NCBI GenBank assembly: GCA_015501595.1
Contig: JADNRX010000450.1
Coordinates: 1-41,873 of the forward strand
Reading direction: 5' to 3'
DNA: 41,873 bases
Source of the DNA: Hymenopellis radicata
Taxonomy: Eukaryota; Basidiomycota; Agaricomycetes; Agaricales; Physalacriaceae
Made by a program: the position numbers and the translations under genes
The notes under the pieces: model-generated
The model's input: the letters and a program-made list of their open reading frames with translations, nothing else
Told to the model about the DNA's origin: nothing
Databases searched by the model: none
In this document: piece by piece, positions 30,116 to 40,809 of the stretch
How the letters are laid out: each line of letters starts with the position of its first letter
Position numbering within the stretch: position 1 is the first letter of the stretch

Positions 30116-33002
30116 ATGGATGATCACGAAGGTCGGGACCCCTTCACGCCAAACGAGCTGGCGAAAGTCACGACAACCCTCGACGACGCGTCAGCTAAGG
30201 CCGTGACGCAGACTGCGAACCCTTCAGACATGTCAAAAACCTTAGGATCGAAGACTGCGGCAGGACCCGAGCCAAGCAATGGAGAGGCAGTACAGCCTGA
30301 GGCTGCACCACCTGGAGAGCCGGAAACTGGGAAGGAAAGGAGGGTGAGACAGAAGAAGGTGGCATACCGAAAGAAGGAGAAAGAACAGCGTAAGAATTTG
30401 AAGGGATGGATGGACGGGAAGTGCGAGGAGGTTTTCCTGCCGTTGGTGCTCGTGTACGCCGACCTTTTGAGTCAAGGGGCATGGCAGGAACTCGAACAAA
30501 AGATGCGCGAGTGGAGCGCCTTTACCACCATCACTTCCCATACCCTATGCGCGACCATGAAGAACCCGACGTGTTGACGCCGTTCAATCCCCACGACACG
30601 CCGATAAATAATGACGACGGCCTTTCGGACGAGGACCTCGCTGCGAAACATGAGCACATCAAACACGACTAATGTAGTAAGTGTGGCATATTTTGATGGC
30701 GATCTTCTTCTGATGTGATTGTGCAGCGTCTGAGGCGATGGCTGCAGTACCGGGCAAAGAAGTTGAAAGAGACGTGCTATCAAGTTATCGAAAAACGTGG
30801 GCGCGGATGCCTATGGAGAGCTGGCTTTGGACTTGGCCGGTCTGAGTAAGTGTCCCAGACAGCCGCACGCTGCGAACCTCTGGGCACCAGACAACAAGAA
30901 CGATGTTGAGATGGCGATTACGGCTGCGTGGAACAGGCGACCAAACCAAGAAGGCCGACGACGTGTTGAATATCACCTTCCGCGACAAAGTCAAGCGAGA
31001 CGTGTTTAAGAACTTGCCGTCGGACGTTGTTGTGAGATACCAAGCTCAAGGCGTTGGAGGAGGGAAACACGGCCAAGGCCGAATTCAAATTTCGCCAGGA
31101 AAATGGTGCACCAAAGGACGCGGTTTCTCGCGCGAAGTGAGTGCTGTAAATGATTGCAGTTCGAACGGGGGGCTAATGAAGTATATAGAGCGGCGGAAGC
31201 GTGCTGGAGACTTCATTGCGAGGATGCAACGCGTGGTGGAGAGTGCGTCGAATCTGAAGGTCTTCTCACTATTTGGCGGCCCGACTCATAGCTCCCAAGG
31301 CGAGATGTTGGGCACACGTGAGTTGGAATTTTGCTAATGACGTCGTAATGACTAAAGAAATACTGTTAGCGTGAGCATGAGCAGGACAGTTACGAGCGTA
31401 CCACAAGAGCTTCGCAGACTGGTTGGGGGTGGAGAGCACTGCATGGCTCCACGGACAATAGCGAGCATACCTCGCGAAGTGTTACACAGACGCGGAGAAG
31501 CGTGCGGTGATAATTGATGATCCTGCCGCGCCGCTGAGAGAGGAAAGATGGAAGGGGTCGATACCGGCGCCAGTGGATTGCCGAATACACTGTTACTGAA
31601 AGGTTTACATTTGTTGTCGGACTCCGACACGTCCAGCAACGATTCGTCAAGCGACGACAGCGACGACAGCGATAATGACGTCGCTCATGAGGGAGGAAAG
31701 CCAAAGAAGCGAAAGTGGAAAGGGGGAGCGGGGGGAGACGATGCGCGCGCGAAGAAGAAGGCGATGACTGCGAGGAATAAGGATACAAGGAAAGAGAACA
31801 GGGAGAAACCTGCGAAGGGGAAAACTAACATGCGACGAAATAAGCTGATATCCGCGGGTTTTGGACAACGTGCAGGATAAGGTTACAAGGAAGGACCCGG
31901 CAGACGAATATTTCTACTAGTACTCGGCGAAGAAGGTTTCCTATGGCGTGCCCGAGCCGCCCCGTAGGCCGCTTGCTACGAGGCCGCGCCCCAAAACCGG
32001 TACCGACTGCGAAAAAGAGCAACGTCGATGCCGCCTCTCCATCGAACACTTCAGCGCCTGCTAAGGATGTTGAGGAGGGAGAAAGTTTCAATGGTAGGCC
32101 GCGTCCCAAGCCGGTACCGACTGGGAAAAGGCTAAACATCGATCTGGCCTCTCCATCGAGGACTTCGGCGCCTCCCATGGACGTTGACACCAGAGAAAGC
32201 CTCAATGTGGAGACGCGTAATACGATGGGAATGGATGGAAGGCAGCCTAGCGTCGATCCAGGCTCTCCATCGCGCAATTCGGCGCCTCCGATGGACGTCG
32301 ACGAAGGAGAAAGTTTCAATGACAAGACGCGTAATAGGAACGGCGAAGTCGACCTGCCGGGACGCGAAAACTCTGCGGAAACCGGTAGATACGCTTGAGT
32401 TTATGGATGAGAATATCGGGAAGGGTGTGGATGGGTCGGCAAGCGGTGCATTGAGGGTAATGGATGGCGCGCCAGAGTGGTTGGCTGTTGCAGTCAAGGA
32501 GTTCTCAGAGGCTGCGGGCGGCGGGACTTAGACACCGTGTTGACACTGCTTGTCGACATCGAGCGTCAGTGTGGGTTCGTGGGGTGCAAGATGGTAAAAA
32601 GTTCGGCTTACCAAAGAGCAAGCGTCCGAGTTTCCTGAGCGTGTGGATTGGCAAAGGCCGTACGCGCGCGAAACGCGCCATTTTGTCATCATCAACGGGT
32701 CCTGCGCTGATAAGAGAGTGGAATGTTTGGGCGTCGGCGATGGAACCAAGTTGGCGAAAATGGGGAAAGACATCGCGTTGAGGAAGTGGTGGTCGGCGGA
32801 AGAGTGGAGTGTGCTACGGCAGCCGGGACAGAATGGACTGTTGGGAATGATCGCCATACTGTCCTGGTGGCGAGAATACTGCTGTGCTAATGGGGATGCA
32901 GAGGTCGATGCATGGCGGGAGGAAGAGAAGGAGGTCAGGTTGATGATGATGGACTTATTGATGTTCGTACGTAAGGACCAGCGTGCAGCGATAGATACAT
33001 GA
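30116..33002 (+). pseudogene. Decayed gene of an Agaricomycete-specific family, many frameshifts
   Basis: Reads from ATG 30116 (MDDHEGRDPFTPNELAKVTT). Recognisable pieces in order and in changing frames: KERRVRQKKVAYRKKEKEQR and LKGWMDGKCEEVFLPLV; FPYPMRDHEEPDVLTPFNP after a shift near 30520; an intron, then RRWLQYRAKKLKE; DVLNITFRDKVKRDVFKNL after another shift; LKVFSLFGGPTHSSQGE; an acidic Ser/Asp stretch (31620-31690); Pro-rich repeats (31980-32330); EWLAVAVKEFSEAAGGG; KRPSFLSVWIGKGR; and PGQNGLLGMIAILSWWRE with the stop at about 33000. The order matches one large family of mushroom proteins without assigned function. At least four frame breaks make it a pseudogene. Confidence 0.55.
31982..32330 (+). 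repeat. About 114-bp coding repeats, three copies
   Basis: The unit encodes PKPVPTGKRLNIDLASPSR followed by TSAPPMDVD and GESFN. Copies begin near 31982 and 32097, with a more diverged third after 32230. It lies inside the decayed gene at 30116-33002 and forms its flexible linker. Confidence 0.6.
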
Positions 33003-33140
33003 ATGGGCGTGGTGGAATTTATATACAACGCTTGGCAGTAAGTTCAGGAGGAACTGAAGAGAAGTTAGAACATCATGGAAGATTGTCGTGATGGATAGGA
33101 TAGAGTTGAAAAAAAGTGACACCGAGCAGAAAATGGAAGA

Positions 33141-33213
33141 AGCATCTCCGGGAATTGAACCCACAAACTGGAGAGCAGAAGTCAGACCATCCTCCAGCTG
33201 AACCACAGAGGCT
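33141..33213 (-). tRNA. tRNA-like sequence, probably a pseudogene
   Basis: On the minus strand an A box TGGTTCAGCTGG and a B box GGTTCAATTCC both match consensus, with 73 bases overall. The ends AGCCTCT and AGATGCT pair at six of seven positions, and a run of T follows about 25 bases downstream. The anticodon stem does not pair in any register I tried, so the anticodon cannot be given. Confidence 0.4.
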
Positions 33214-33558
33214 TGGGAGAGTAGAGGTGTAAGTAGTAATATGACACTACTAGATCACGAAAGGGGAACTTAGTGCATTTTGTAAAGACAGGTCGTCGGG
33301 GATGTGGAGTTTTGGGAGATGTGAGGCGACTTAAAACTATTCGCTTGCGGTTCCGGGATAGAGTGAAGATGTGGAAATTAGGGTTCCAACAAGAAGAAGA
33401 AATGCAGGGGTACACATAATGTGTGGCGCAAGGTTATCCGGCCGCATCCAGCGCAATTGTACAAGTAATGTAGCTGATACGTAGTATACTGAAGTACTTT
33501 AATATGTACAATGCATTTACGCTGATTTTGAGGGCGGCACTAAGTGTGGCGCAACGTT

Positions 33559-33566
33559 ATCCGGAG
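33559..33566. repeat. Left target-site duplication ATCCGGAG
   Basis: Identical to 41013-41020, directly outside the two ends of the composite hAT element. Eight bases is the hAT hallmark. Confidence 0.85.
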
Positions 33567-33770
33567 TAGTCACGTCCATGAGTGTAGAGTGTTTAAGGGT
33601 GCACCCGGGTGCACTCACATTCAGCACCTGGGTGTAGAGTGTTTGCGCCACATTAGTAGGGTGTACTGACGGGTGGCCACCCGAGTGCGGGTATTTGCCT
33701 TTGAGCCACGAGTGCCGACCCACACTCTACCCGAGTGGACACTCGCAAACACCCGGGTACTCAACAAAAT
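33567..33770. repeat. Left terminal and subterminal repeats of the composite hAT element
   Basis: Inverted terminal repeat at 33567-33584, then motifs such as GTGCACCCGGGTGCACTC and CCACCCGAGTGCGGGT. They mirror 40810-41012. Confidence 0.8.
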
Positions 33771-33855
33771 GAACCCCGCAAGAATCGAACTCGCGGGGCT
33801 CTGACCTTTGCGATCAATATCACAACAATGGGCGCGACCACTCCGCCAAACGGTC
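33771..33855 (-). tRNA. Class-II tRNA-like sequence (Ser/Leu type) inside the hAT left end
   Basis: On the minus strand: A box TGGCGGAGTGG, D-stem GCG/CGC, a long variable region, T-arm GCGAG-TTCGATT-CTTGC with five pairs, and a total of 85 bases as in serine or leucine tRNAs. The acceptor stem GACCGTT/GGGGTTC pairs poorly and the anticodon stem is unclear, so it is likely degenerate. Its position between the terminus and the cargo gene's 3' end repeats that of the tRNA-like sequence at 8282. Confidence 0.5.
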
Positions 33856-34070
33856 TTGAAAGACCCAAACTTACAGCACTTATTACATGTAACCCGGTCA
33901 ATGAGCATTTAAAAAAAAATAATAGTACAACAAAATTAAAGTCCTAAACAAAACACAAGAATATGTAAAACGTACAATACAAGAAACTAAAGTCTATGGG
34001 GAGCAGGGGTGCACGACGTACAAAATCCGCATATGTAATGATATAATGCCAAGCTATAGCGTACTCCGCT

Positions 34071-36318
34071 TCATTCAACTCGACGAGTGATGGGATGTTC
34101 GGCGGTGCCAGTCGCTTCATGCGCGAGTGAGTCGAGGAGGCCATAGGCGGCATTCGCGTCCATCCACACATTATCCGGTAACAACGCGAAAATGCCTTTT
34201 TGACGAGCCTCAACATCTCGCGATCCCAATCCAGCATCCTTGTCCTCCAAATCCGCCACCAACAGCCGCTCCTTTGCAAAACCGGGCATGAATGCAACAA
34301 CCTTGATAAACCGACTTTCTCTAGTCGACGCGTCGAGCTCGTTGAACTGAGGAGTCATACCCTCCTTGACCTCGACCTCATCGAATCCATCGGGCTTCAA
34401 TTCGTAGAGATATCCATCCAGAACGAGGAGTTCGAAGCGGAAGGAGATGGTGTAAATCTCCCACAAAATCTCGCGACAAACATCTTGGGGAATTTGTCGA
34501 GACTCGTAAATCACGTTGTTCCATGCCGGCGCGATGTTCTCGAGGTTATCGAGATTAATACCCTGAGCAATGATACTGTCAGAACACTAGTAATCGTAAA
34601 ATCGATGATTTCACATACCAAAGAACCCGCGCTGTCGAGACTGTCCTGGATATTGGCCTGAATCTGCCTACGACTCTCAGCAGCCTTCGTATCATCCCGA
34701 GACCCGTGCAGTTCGAGCCCGAGTACTTGGCGCCACTCAGGCGATTGGAGGAGGCACCGCGTCACGCCCAACGTGCGGATTCGATACAAAAGCACCGGTC
34801 GAAGTTTGAGGTACGTCGTGAAGTAAGCCTGCCGCGAATTCTCGTTGCTGTGGTTCGCTAAAAGGACAGGATCTGGCAAGATATATCCTCGCGATACACC
34901 CGGACGCGATTTCTGAGACTGGTTGAAGGACGCGCCGATAACCGCGCTTGCTTGCGCCCATATTCGAAGTGCTTCAGGCATGACAGGTGATACGATGTCC
35001 ACGAACTTGTTGCGATCTTGCGACTGTTTCTTGCCCCGCGTCGGTTTCACATCTAAAAAGTAGAAAAAACATTTCAGTTCGTGTAAATGAGCAAGCAAAA
35101 TACGTACAAGGGGCAGAGCGGACTGAGGATTGAGAGGATGGCCGCGGAGGACCAGAGGCGGATTGGCGATTGACGGGAAGGCGAGACGATGACGATTCCG
35201 CTGCTTGAGAGGCGGATTGGCGATTGACGGAAAGACGAGACGATGATGATTCGCTGCTTGAGAGGGAGGATTTGAAGGGGGTAGTTCCGGTTGACGCGAA
35301 GACTGTGAGGCAGCGGAACATCATATTGGACACTGGTAGCTGAATTGTCTGTCCCAAAGATTGTCGAAGGAAATGCGCGCTTCCAGCCGTATTGCGCCAT
35401 AGCTCGGTAGCGTTCTAGATCTGCTATTTTTCCTGAAAATATTGTAGGCACGGGGGCGACTCGTCATCAAAACAGACGTGGCAACCGAACTCCCTTGACG
35501 TTGAAGGAATGTCGTCCAGCCATTTGTCGACGCGAAGCCCAGTTTCCGCGCCAAGGGGACGAAAGACCCACACTGGAATGCCCGCCTAAAGTCGATTCAG
35601 TGAGGCAAACAAAAAGAGGGTGGTAATGAGAACTTACCGATAACAATTCAACGCCACATCCAGCCGATCTGTGATAGCGCCCACAAACTGGTTGGAGTGG
35701 AACCTGCCTCGCGTCTGGGGCGTAAAAGCGTCTTGGATACGGGAAATCCAGGTCAAGCGAGCATCAAACTCGAGACAGAGGCGTTGTGTGAGCCTCCACG
35801 TCATGGCTGCCTCCTCGTAAGTAGATGGTGCAGACATCCGACGAGCAGGTATTGATACGAGCCCGGTAGTCCCATAACTTGGTGTCGCCTTTGATGCGCT
35901 TGTAAGCGTCGGTCCCTTCGGCCTGGAGTTCAAGACCGCAGAGACGTGCTTCTTGATCTTGTGAACTGGTCCGAGAGGACATTGCGCAGTCTTGGCGAAT
36001 GGTACCCAAACGAACAGAAGAGACGTTGCTATCGATGAGGGTGAAGTCGTCGGGGCGAGGGAGGAACCACATGAATTCGGAAAAAGCCAACGTTAAGGGA
36101 TTGGGGAAATTGCAGGCAGGTTAGATGGGGTGTGCGCGAATTGAACGGTTGAGGGTGAAGCAGGGATCGTGCTCGCCGAAGTGATACTCCTTCCGCATGC
36201 GAATGTTTTGGTTGCCGAGGTGAAGTCAGTCATGGTGTCCATGTTCGGGAGGTAACGAAGACGCCGAATTCTGGATAGCGACGCCGACGCGCCCCTCGTA
36301 CGACTTGATGGCAGCCAT
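34071..36318 (-). pseudogene. Cargo gene copy 2: same uncharacterised family as 5891-8123
   Basis: Minus-strand exons fit at 36318-35638, 35585 to about 35106, 35052-34619 and 34562-34071, about 695 codons, the same size as copy 1. From ATG 36318: YEGRVGVAIQNSASS, NIRMRKEYHFGEHDPCFTLN, SEFMWFLPRPDDFTLIDSN, NQFVGAITDRLDVALNCYRA then GIPVWVFRPLG, PTIFSGKIADLERYRAMAQY, SRGYILPDPVLLANHS, SRQIPQDVCREILWEIY and FRFELLVLDGYLYELKPD. These align with copy 1 at GIPVW, the PxPPxFxG block, the YxxPxPxLxxN block and REILWE..xFRFE. The third intron lies at the homologous place. Lesions are stops at 36226-36228 and 36121-36123, and shifts near 35975 and in a C-run near 35462. No enzyme motif is seen. Confidence 0.7.
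35157..35263 (-). repeat. 54-bp tandem duplication within the cargo exon
   Basis: Two units of 54 and 53 bases (GGCGGATTGGCGATTGACGG and onward) encode a Ser/Arg-rich linker just before the third intron. Each contains GGCGATTG, the core of the palindrome found near cargo copy 1. Confidence 0.7.
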
Positions 36319-37567
36319 CTGTGAGAGTGCATTAACTGATAAGATTTAAAGACTGGAAAAGAGAACACACCGAGACGCGTGTAGAATTACGGATGGGATG
36401 CTGTAGATAAAATATGAAATAAAATCGGGATAGCCGAGTGCACAGGGAACGTACCTGAGAGCCAGAAAATTAACAGCAGAGATTCTCAAAGCGACGCGAG
36501 TTTTGCTGGTTCTCGGGGCGGTTCGAGGATGCTGCAAGTTCAATCAGACTAATTGCGCCAGCCGAATGAAACATAAACGTACCGAGAGCCAAGAAATGAC
36601 AGCAAATAGTCCTAGCCCGACGCGATCCTAGGTGGGTATGGCGGGGCACAGATCTGAACATGATAATTGTTAGCTGTGCTCATCAGATAATAAAGACGTA
36701 CCGTGAACCAGCGTATTTGGAGCGGTGCCCTGTGTGTCGGAGGCTGCACCTAAAATGAAGGGCAGTGAACGAACAGCCTTCCAACAGGATATGCGCTGAG
36801 GCGCCACCTACCGACTGAAGGACCGACGAGCTAGGCGCCACGACCGACTTAACGTCGAGTCTGGTATGGATCTAGGATTACAGCGACGCAAAAGCCGAAT
36901 GTAATATAAAAAACAACACCGACGTAACGTCGAGTGCTGCTGAGAGGGCGGCAGGAATAAAAAAGCAGAAGGCGGACGACGGCGAGAGAGGCGGGCAGAA
37001 AGGAGGGATCAGACAGATGGGCGGAGATAAAGAAATCGTGGCTTAATTGGGTGTCTGAACGCGCCACCAGTGCCAAAGATGGCCAAGCAATGGCGCAGCC
37101 AAACACAGCCCAATATCGGGATTTCACGTCCAAGTCACCTTACTTTACTCTCTCACCTCACCGACCTCGTCCTCTCTTCCGTCTTCCCGCCTCTCTCTTG
37201 CGCTGCTCGAATTTTGTCTCGGCAGTTGCATCCTTGCAGCGTTCGAATTTGTTTCGTGCGCCGCGCGGTTTCATAGGTACTCGACGTTACGTCGGTACTT
37301 GGCTGTGTACCTTTGGGCGGACGGCGTACACGTTCTTCTGTTGTCCGTACGTGGCGCGCACATTTTTTGTTGTGCTGTCTGTGAACTGACGTTACTTTAG
37401 CGGATCTTTCGTTCGCTGTCTGCGTCTTCTGGTATGTGGCGCATTATTTCTTTCATTGCCGCTGCTCACTCAAGTCTTCGTTTAGAGCCTGTCCGTTTTA
37501 TCGACTCGTACGCGGTAAGCAATCTATTTTTTCATTAGACTGGCTAGTAACATTTTTTTAAGTAGCT
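36319..37567. promoter_or_regulatory. Shared divergent control region of cargo gene and transposase
   Basis: Several minus-strand donor-like sites (ACGTACC on the plus strand near 36452, 36579 and 36699) lie in loosely repeated blocks of about 120 bases (GAGAGCC...GACGCGA), recalling the units at 3930-4640. The 16-mer CCGACGTAACGTCGAG or a near form occurs at 36844-36859, 36919-36934 and, inverted, 37280-37295. The right part (37130-37230) is CT-rich, like a fungal promoter. Transcription starts cannot be placed. Confidence 0.5.
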
Positions 37568-40500
37568 ATGGCCAAGGCCGCCTCCTCCACCGCGCAACGC
37601 AAGAAAGCGGGTGATTCGACCAAGAAAGGCGATACGCAGAAGAAAAACGACAAAGCCAAGACCGCGCCGAAACGTCCTCCCGCCAATGGCAAGAAGAAGC
37701 CCGCAGCTCCTCCAGAGTCCGTGCCGCCTGTTGGTACGGCGCAGCGCGTCAACAAGCGTAAGCCCCTGCTCGCAGACGTTGACCCTGACGCGTCGAGCAG
37801 TGACGAGGAGGAGGAGCAGCCGCCGAAGAAGAAGAAAAGGAACGCTTCTCCTGCTCGGAAACAGAAAGAGGCGGCGAAGAAGAAGGGCAAGGGGAAGGCG
37901 AAGGACAAGGCGCCTCAGGATGCCTGGGTCGATCAGCAGGATCCAGCGCCCGAGGAGGAGGAGAACAGCGAGATCCCGAAGAAGGGTACGATAGAATGGC
38001 ATCGATGGAATCTTCGTGCGTTGTTCTGTCCATTTTCATGATAACTGGCTAACTTTGTTCCTAGCCAAACTTCGTGCACGCTGGACGTCCGACCAGTACA
38101 AGCACTTCAAGGATGACATTGAAGTGGTGTACGACGACGCGAAGCAGAAGTTTTACCACAAGTTCACCTGCAAGACGTGAGTAGTATTTTCTCTTTGCAG
38201 CTATATGGTCTCATATCTTCAAAGCACCGGCAGCACCCATGTTCGGCCCATTGGGTTTTCTGGCGGTTCAAATCTCCTCAATCATGTCAAGACCTGTGAG
38301 GCGTCGGCGGCGTCGAAAAAAGGTCAACCGATCCAACCCAAAATCACCGACAAGATTCCCCGCACTTTCCGAAAAGGGATGTATCGATTCAAGCTGTTGC
38401 GTTGGGTGACGCGCCGCCATCGACCTGATGCCATCATTGAAGATGACGAGCTTATCGACGTCTTCACCTATCTCAATCCAGATGCGAAACCTACCTCTCG
38501 GCAGACCCTGCGTCGCGACATTCACGAGGCGTTCAAGATGACACGAGAGGAGTTGAAGAAGTTGCTGGAGGAGCATGAAGGCCGCTTCAATCTCATCTTT
38601 GACTGTTGGACTGCTGGAAACGGGCACGAGTTCCTGGGTGTTCTGCTCTCCTTCGTCCACAATGGCAAGCTCTTTGTTGTGGTTTTGGACATGATCGAGT
38701 GAGTTCGCGTTATTGTTTTTTTTTGGTGGAATTATCCTAACGTTGTTGACAGAATGACTGTTGCGCATACCGGCAAGAATCTCGCGAAAGCAGTCTTCGA
38801 TTTGCTGAACGAGTTTGGCATTGCGGATCGTACCCTTGGGCATACGGGTGATAACGCCTCGAATAACGACTCGATGCTCAACGAGTTGGACGACCTGTAT
38901 CGCGCCTTCGAAGACTCAATTGCTGGGCGCGACACTCAGATTCGTTGCTTCGGCCACATTTTAAACCTGGTCTACCACGTATGTCCGTTTGTTTTTATCA
39001 TTCTTTCTTAGACTCATGCTTTATCAGGCCATTTGTTCCCAGTTTGAGCCGCCCAAGAAGAAGAAGAAACCCTCGACAGTCGAGGATGAGACCGCCGAGG
39101 ATGTGGACGAGTGGGAGGACGATCCAACAGATGATGAGCTGGACGAGGAGGATGAGAAGAACGAGGAGGCGGCGAAGAAGACACTCGAGCAGCAGAAGGA
39201 GGAACTGGAGCGACTGTGGGCCGAGTCTGCGCACGCCTATGCCAGACCCGACGGATGAGGAGGTGAAGACTGGTCGTGCTGCAATGCAGAAGGTGCGTCG
39301 TTGACCTATTGTTTTTTTGACTCTCACCGACGTTTGTGTCAGATCCTAAAGATCGGTCATCGCTGTGCTCACAAGGGCCCTCTACAGAAGGCACTGAAGC
39401 GCTACTGCAAGCTCCGCAACATCAAGGCGAAGAAAATGGTTAAACGTGTGCCAACACGCTGGAACACCATGTACGGTGTTGTCGACCGGTCCCTCAAGCT
39501 CAAGAAAGCCATCAACTCCCTTTGTCTCTCTCCCGATCAGAATGCGGGCCGCCGCCCTACTCGTCGGCTCAAGCGATTCCTCTTGAGTGACGGGGAGTGG
39601 GAAATCCTCGAAGCTCTTCTTCCAATTCTTAAGGTATGCTGTTGATTCTGTATTCTCTGCCCAATTCTGACTCTTGGCGTAGGCTCTTCACAAGACAACG
39701 GTTCAAATGTCCACCAGTCGCTACCCGATGTTGCACGCTGTTATTCCTGCCATGGACAGTCTCAACAAGAAACTGGAACGTGCCTTCAACGACAATTCCC
39801 GTCCCGCTGTCATCCGCAAGGCTCTTCAGCGCGGCCTTATCGTTCTCGACAAGTACTATAGTCTCACGGACGACTCGGTTATGTGGAAAACAGCGATGCG
39901 TGAGTTTTCCACGGATTCTGTTGTTTCCTTTCTGATTCCTTTACAGTCTTACATCCCAGCTATCGTCGTCACTGGTTCGTCCAGGCGAAGTGGGAGGATG
40001 CTTGGACCGATCAAGCTGTTCGAGAGGCCCGCAAGATTTGGGTACGACACTACAAGCCACTTATCAAACAACCTCCTACACCATCTGTGGCTGACACCGA
40101 CGATGGCGATCTTGCTTCTGAGGACGATGAAGATGTGATCGACACTGATGTAGACCCCTTTGAGGAGTTCGTTATGGGTGCTCGGACTACAGATGATCCG
40201 ATCAAGTTTTGGTGGGGGCGTACTGCACCTCCACGCTCCCCACCATTACGCCGCTTCAGGCTCTAGCCCGCATGGCCCTTGACTTTCTTAGTGCTCCCGC
40301 CACCAGTACCGATGTCGAGCGTCTCTTTTCTCATAGTGGGCTTGTTGTTGCGAAGCGGAGGCACAACCTTGCACCACAATCTATTCGCGAGAGCACTGTC
40401 TTGGGGCAGTGGTTGTCGGTCCCTAATCTTGTCCCGGTCAAGGCGATTGCCCAAGTATTGCATCAAAAAATGCGTCGACGGAAGGATCGAGATCCCATGT

Positions 40501-40676
40501 CTGATTCGGAGTGGAGTTCTTCATCGGATGAGGATGCGATGGAAGTGGATGATGAGGATTCGGATTCGGATGAAGATGAGGTCGTCGTCGTTGTGGATGA
40601 TGATGAGTCTTCCGAGGCTTCGGGGGCTGAAGAAGGTGATCCTATTGTAATCGATGAGGAGGAGGATGAGGAGTAA
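37568..40676 (+). pseudogene. hAT family transposase (BED finger, DDE core, C-terminal dimerisation domain), eight exons
   Basis: Exons fit at 37568-38015, 38065-38176, 38201-38698, 38753-38978, 39028-39292, 39343-39633, 39683-39899 and 39947-40676, about 925 codons. The leader is Lys-rich then acidic, as in nuclear proteins. A BED-type zinc finger spans exons 2-3 (FTCK ... HVKTC). The RNase H-like core shows NLIFDCWTAGN, GHTGDNASNND and RCFGHILNLVYH. The C-terminus has LSAPATSTDVERLFSHSG, the hAT dimerisation block, and an acidic tail. It cuts and joins DNA at hAT ends. Two one-base shifts break the frame, in exon 5 near 39240 and in exon 8 between 40212 and 40260. Sequencing error or real decay cannot be told apart here. 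It is transcribed away from the cargo gene. Confidence 0.9.
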
Positions 40677-40809
40677 TTGCTTTAGTGGGTTCTTATTCTT
40701 TCTTTCTGACTTCCAACTCATTGGTTTTATAGGTATATAGTCACTCGTTTATGACTGTCATATCTTAGTACTCGTAGTTTTAATAGCATAGTCTTATTTC
40801 GTCGTATGT
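40677..40809 (+). other. 3' flank of the transposase
   Basis: T-rich sequence after the TAA at 40674-40676, a plausible 3' UTR. No other signal is seen. Confidence 0.35.

Larger units (their letters stand above)
33003..33566. other. Flank of the composite hAT element with a tRNA-like sequence and a local duplication
   Basis: Holds the tRNA-like sequence at 33141-33213 and two related blocks GTGTGGCGCAA(G/C)GTTATCCGG at 33421 and at about 33545. The second block carries the left target repeat of the element. No gene is seen. Confidence 0.4.

Noticed and set aside
33141..33213. Functional tRNA with a named anticodon
   Set aside because: A and B boxes are good but the anticodon stem does not pair in any register, so I call it tRNA-like only.
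33585..33600. TAGAG at 33585 as the left end of the composite hAT element
   Set aside because: No matching 8-base repeat flanks it; the end at 33567 has the perfect duplication and better inverted-repeat match.
37544..38002. Minus-strand hydrophobic frame, about 150 residues
   Set aside because: It is the reverse of the Lys-rich first exon of the hAT transposase; low complexity explains the openness.
40263..40466. Minus-strand frame opposite the transposase C-terminus
   Set aside because: The plus strand carries the conserved hAT dimerisation block at this place.
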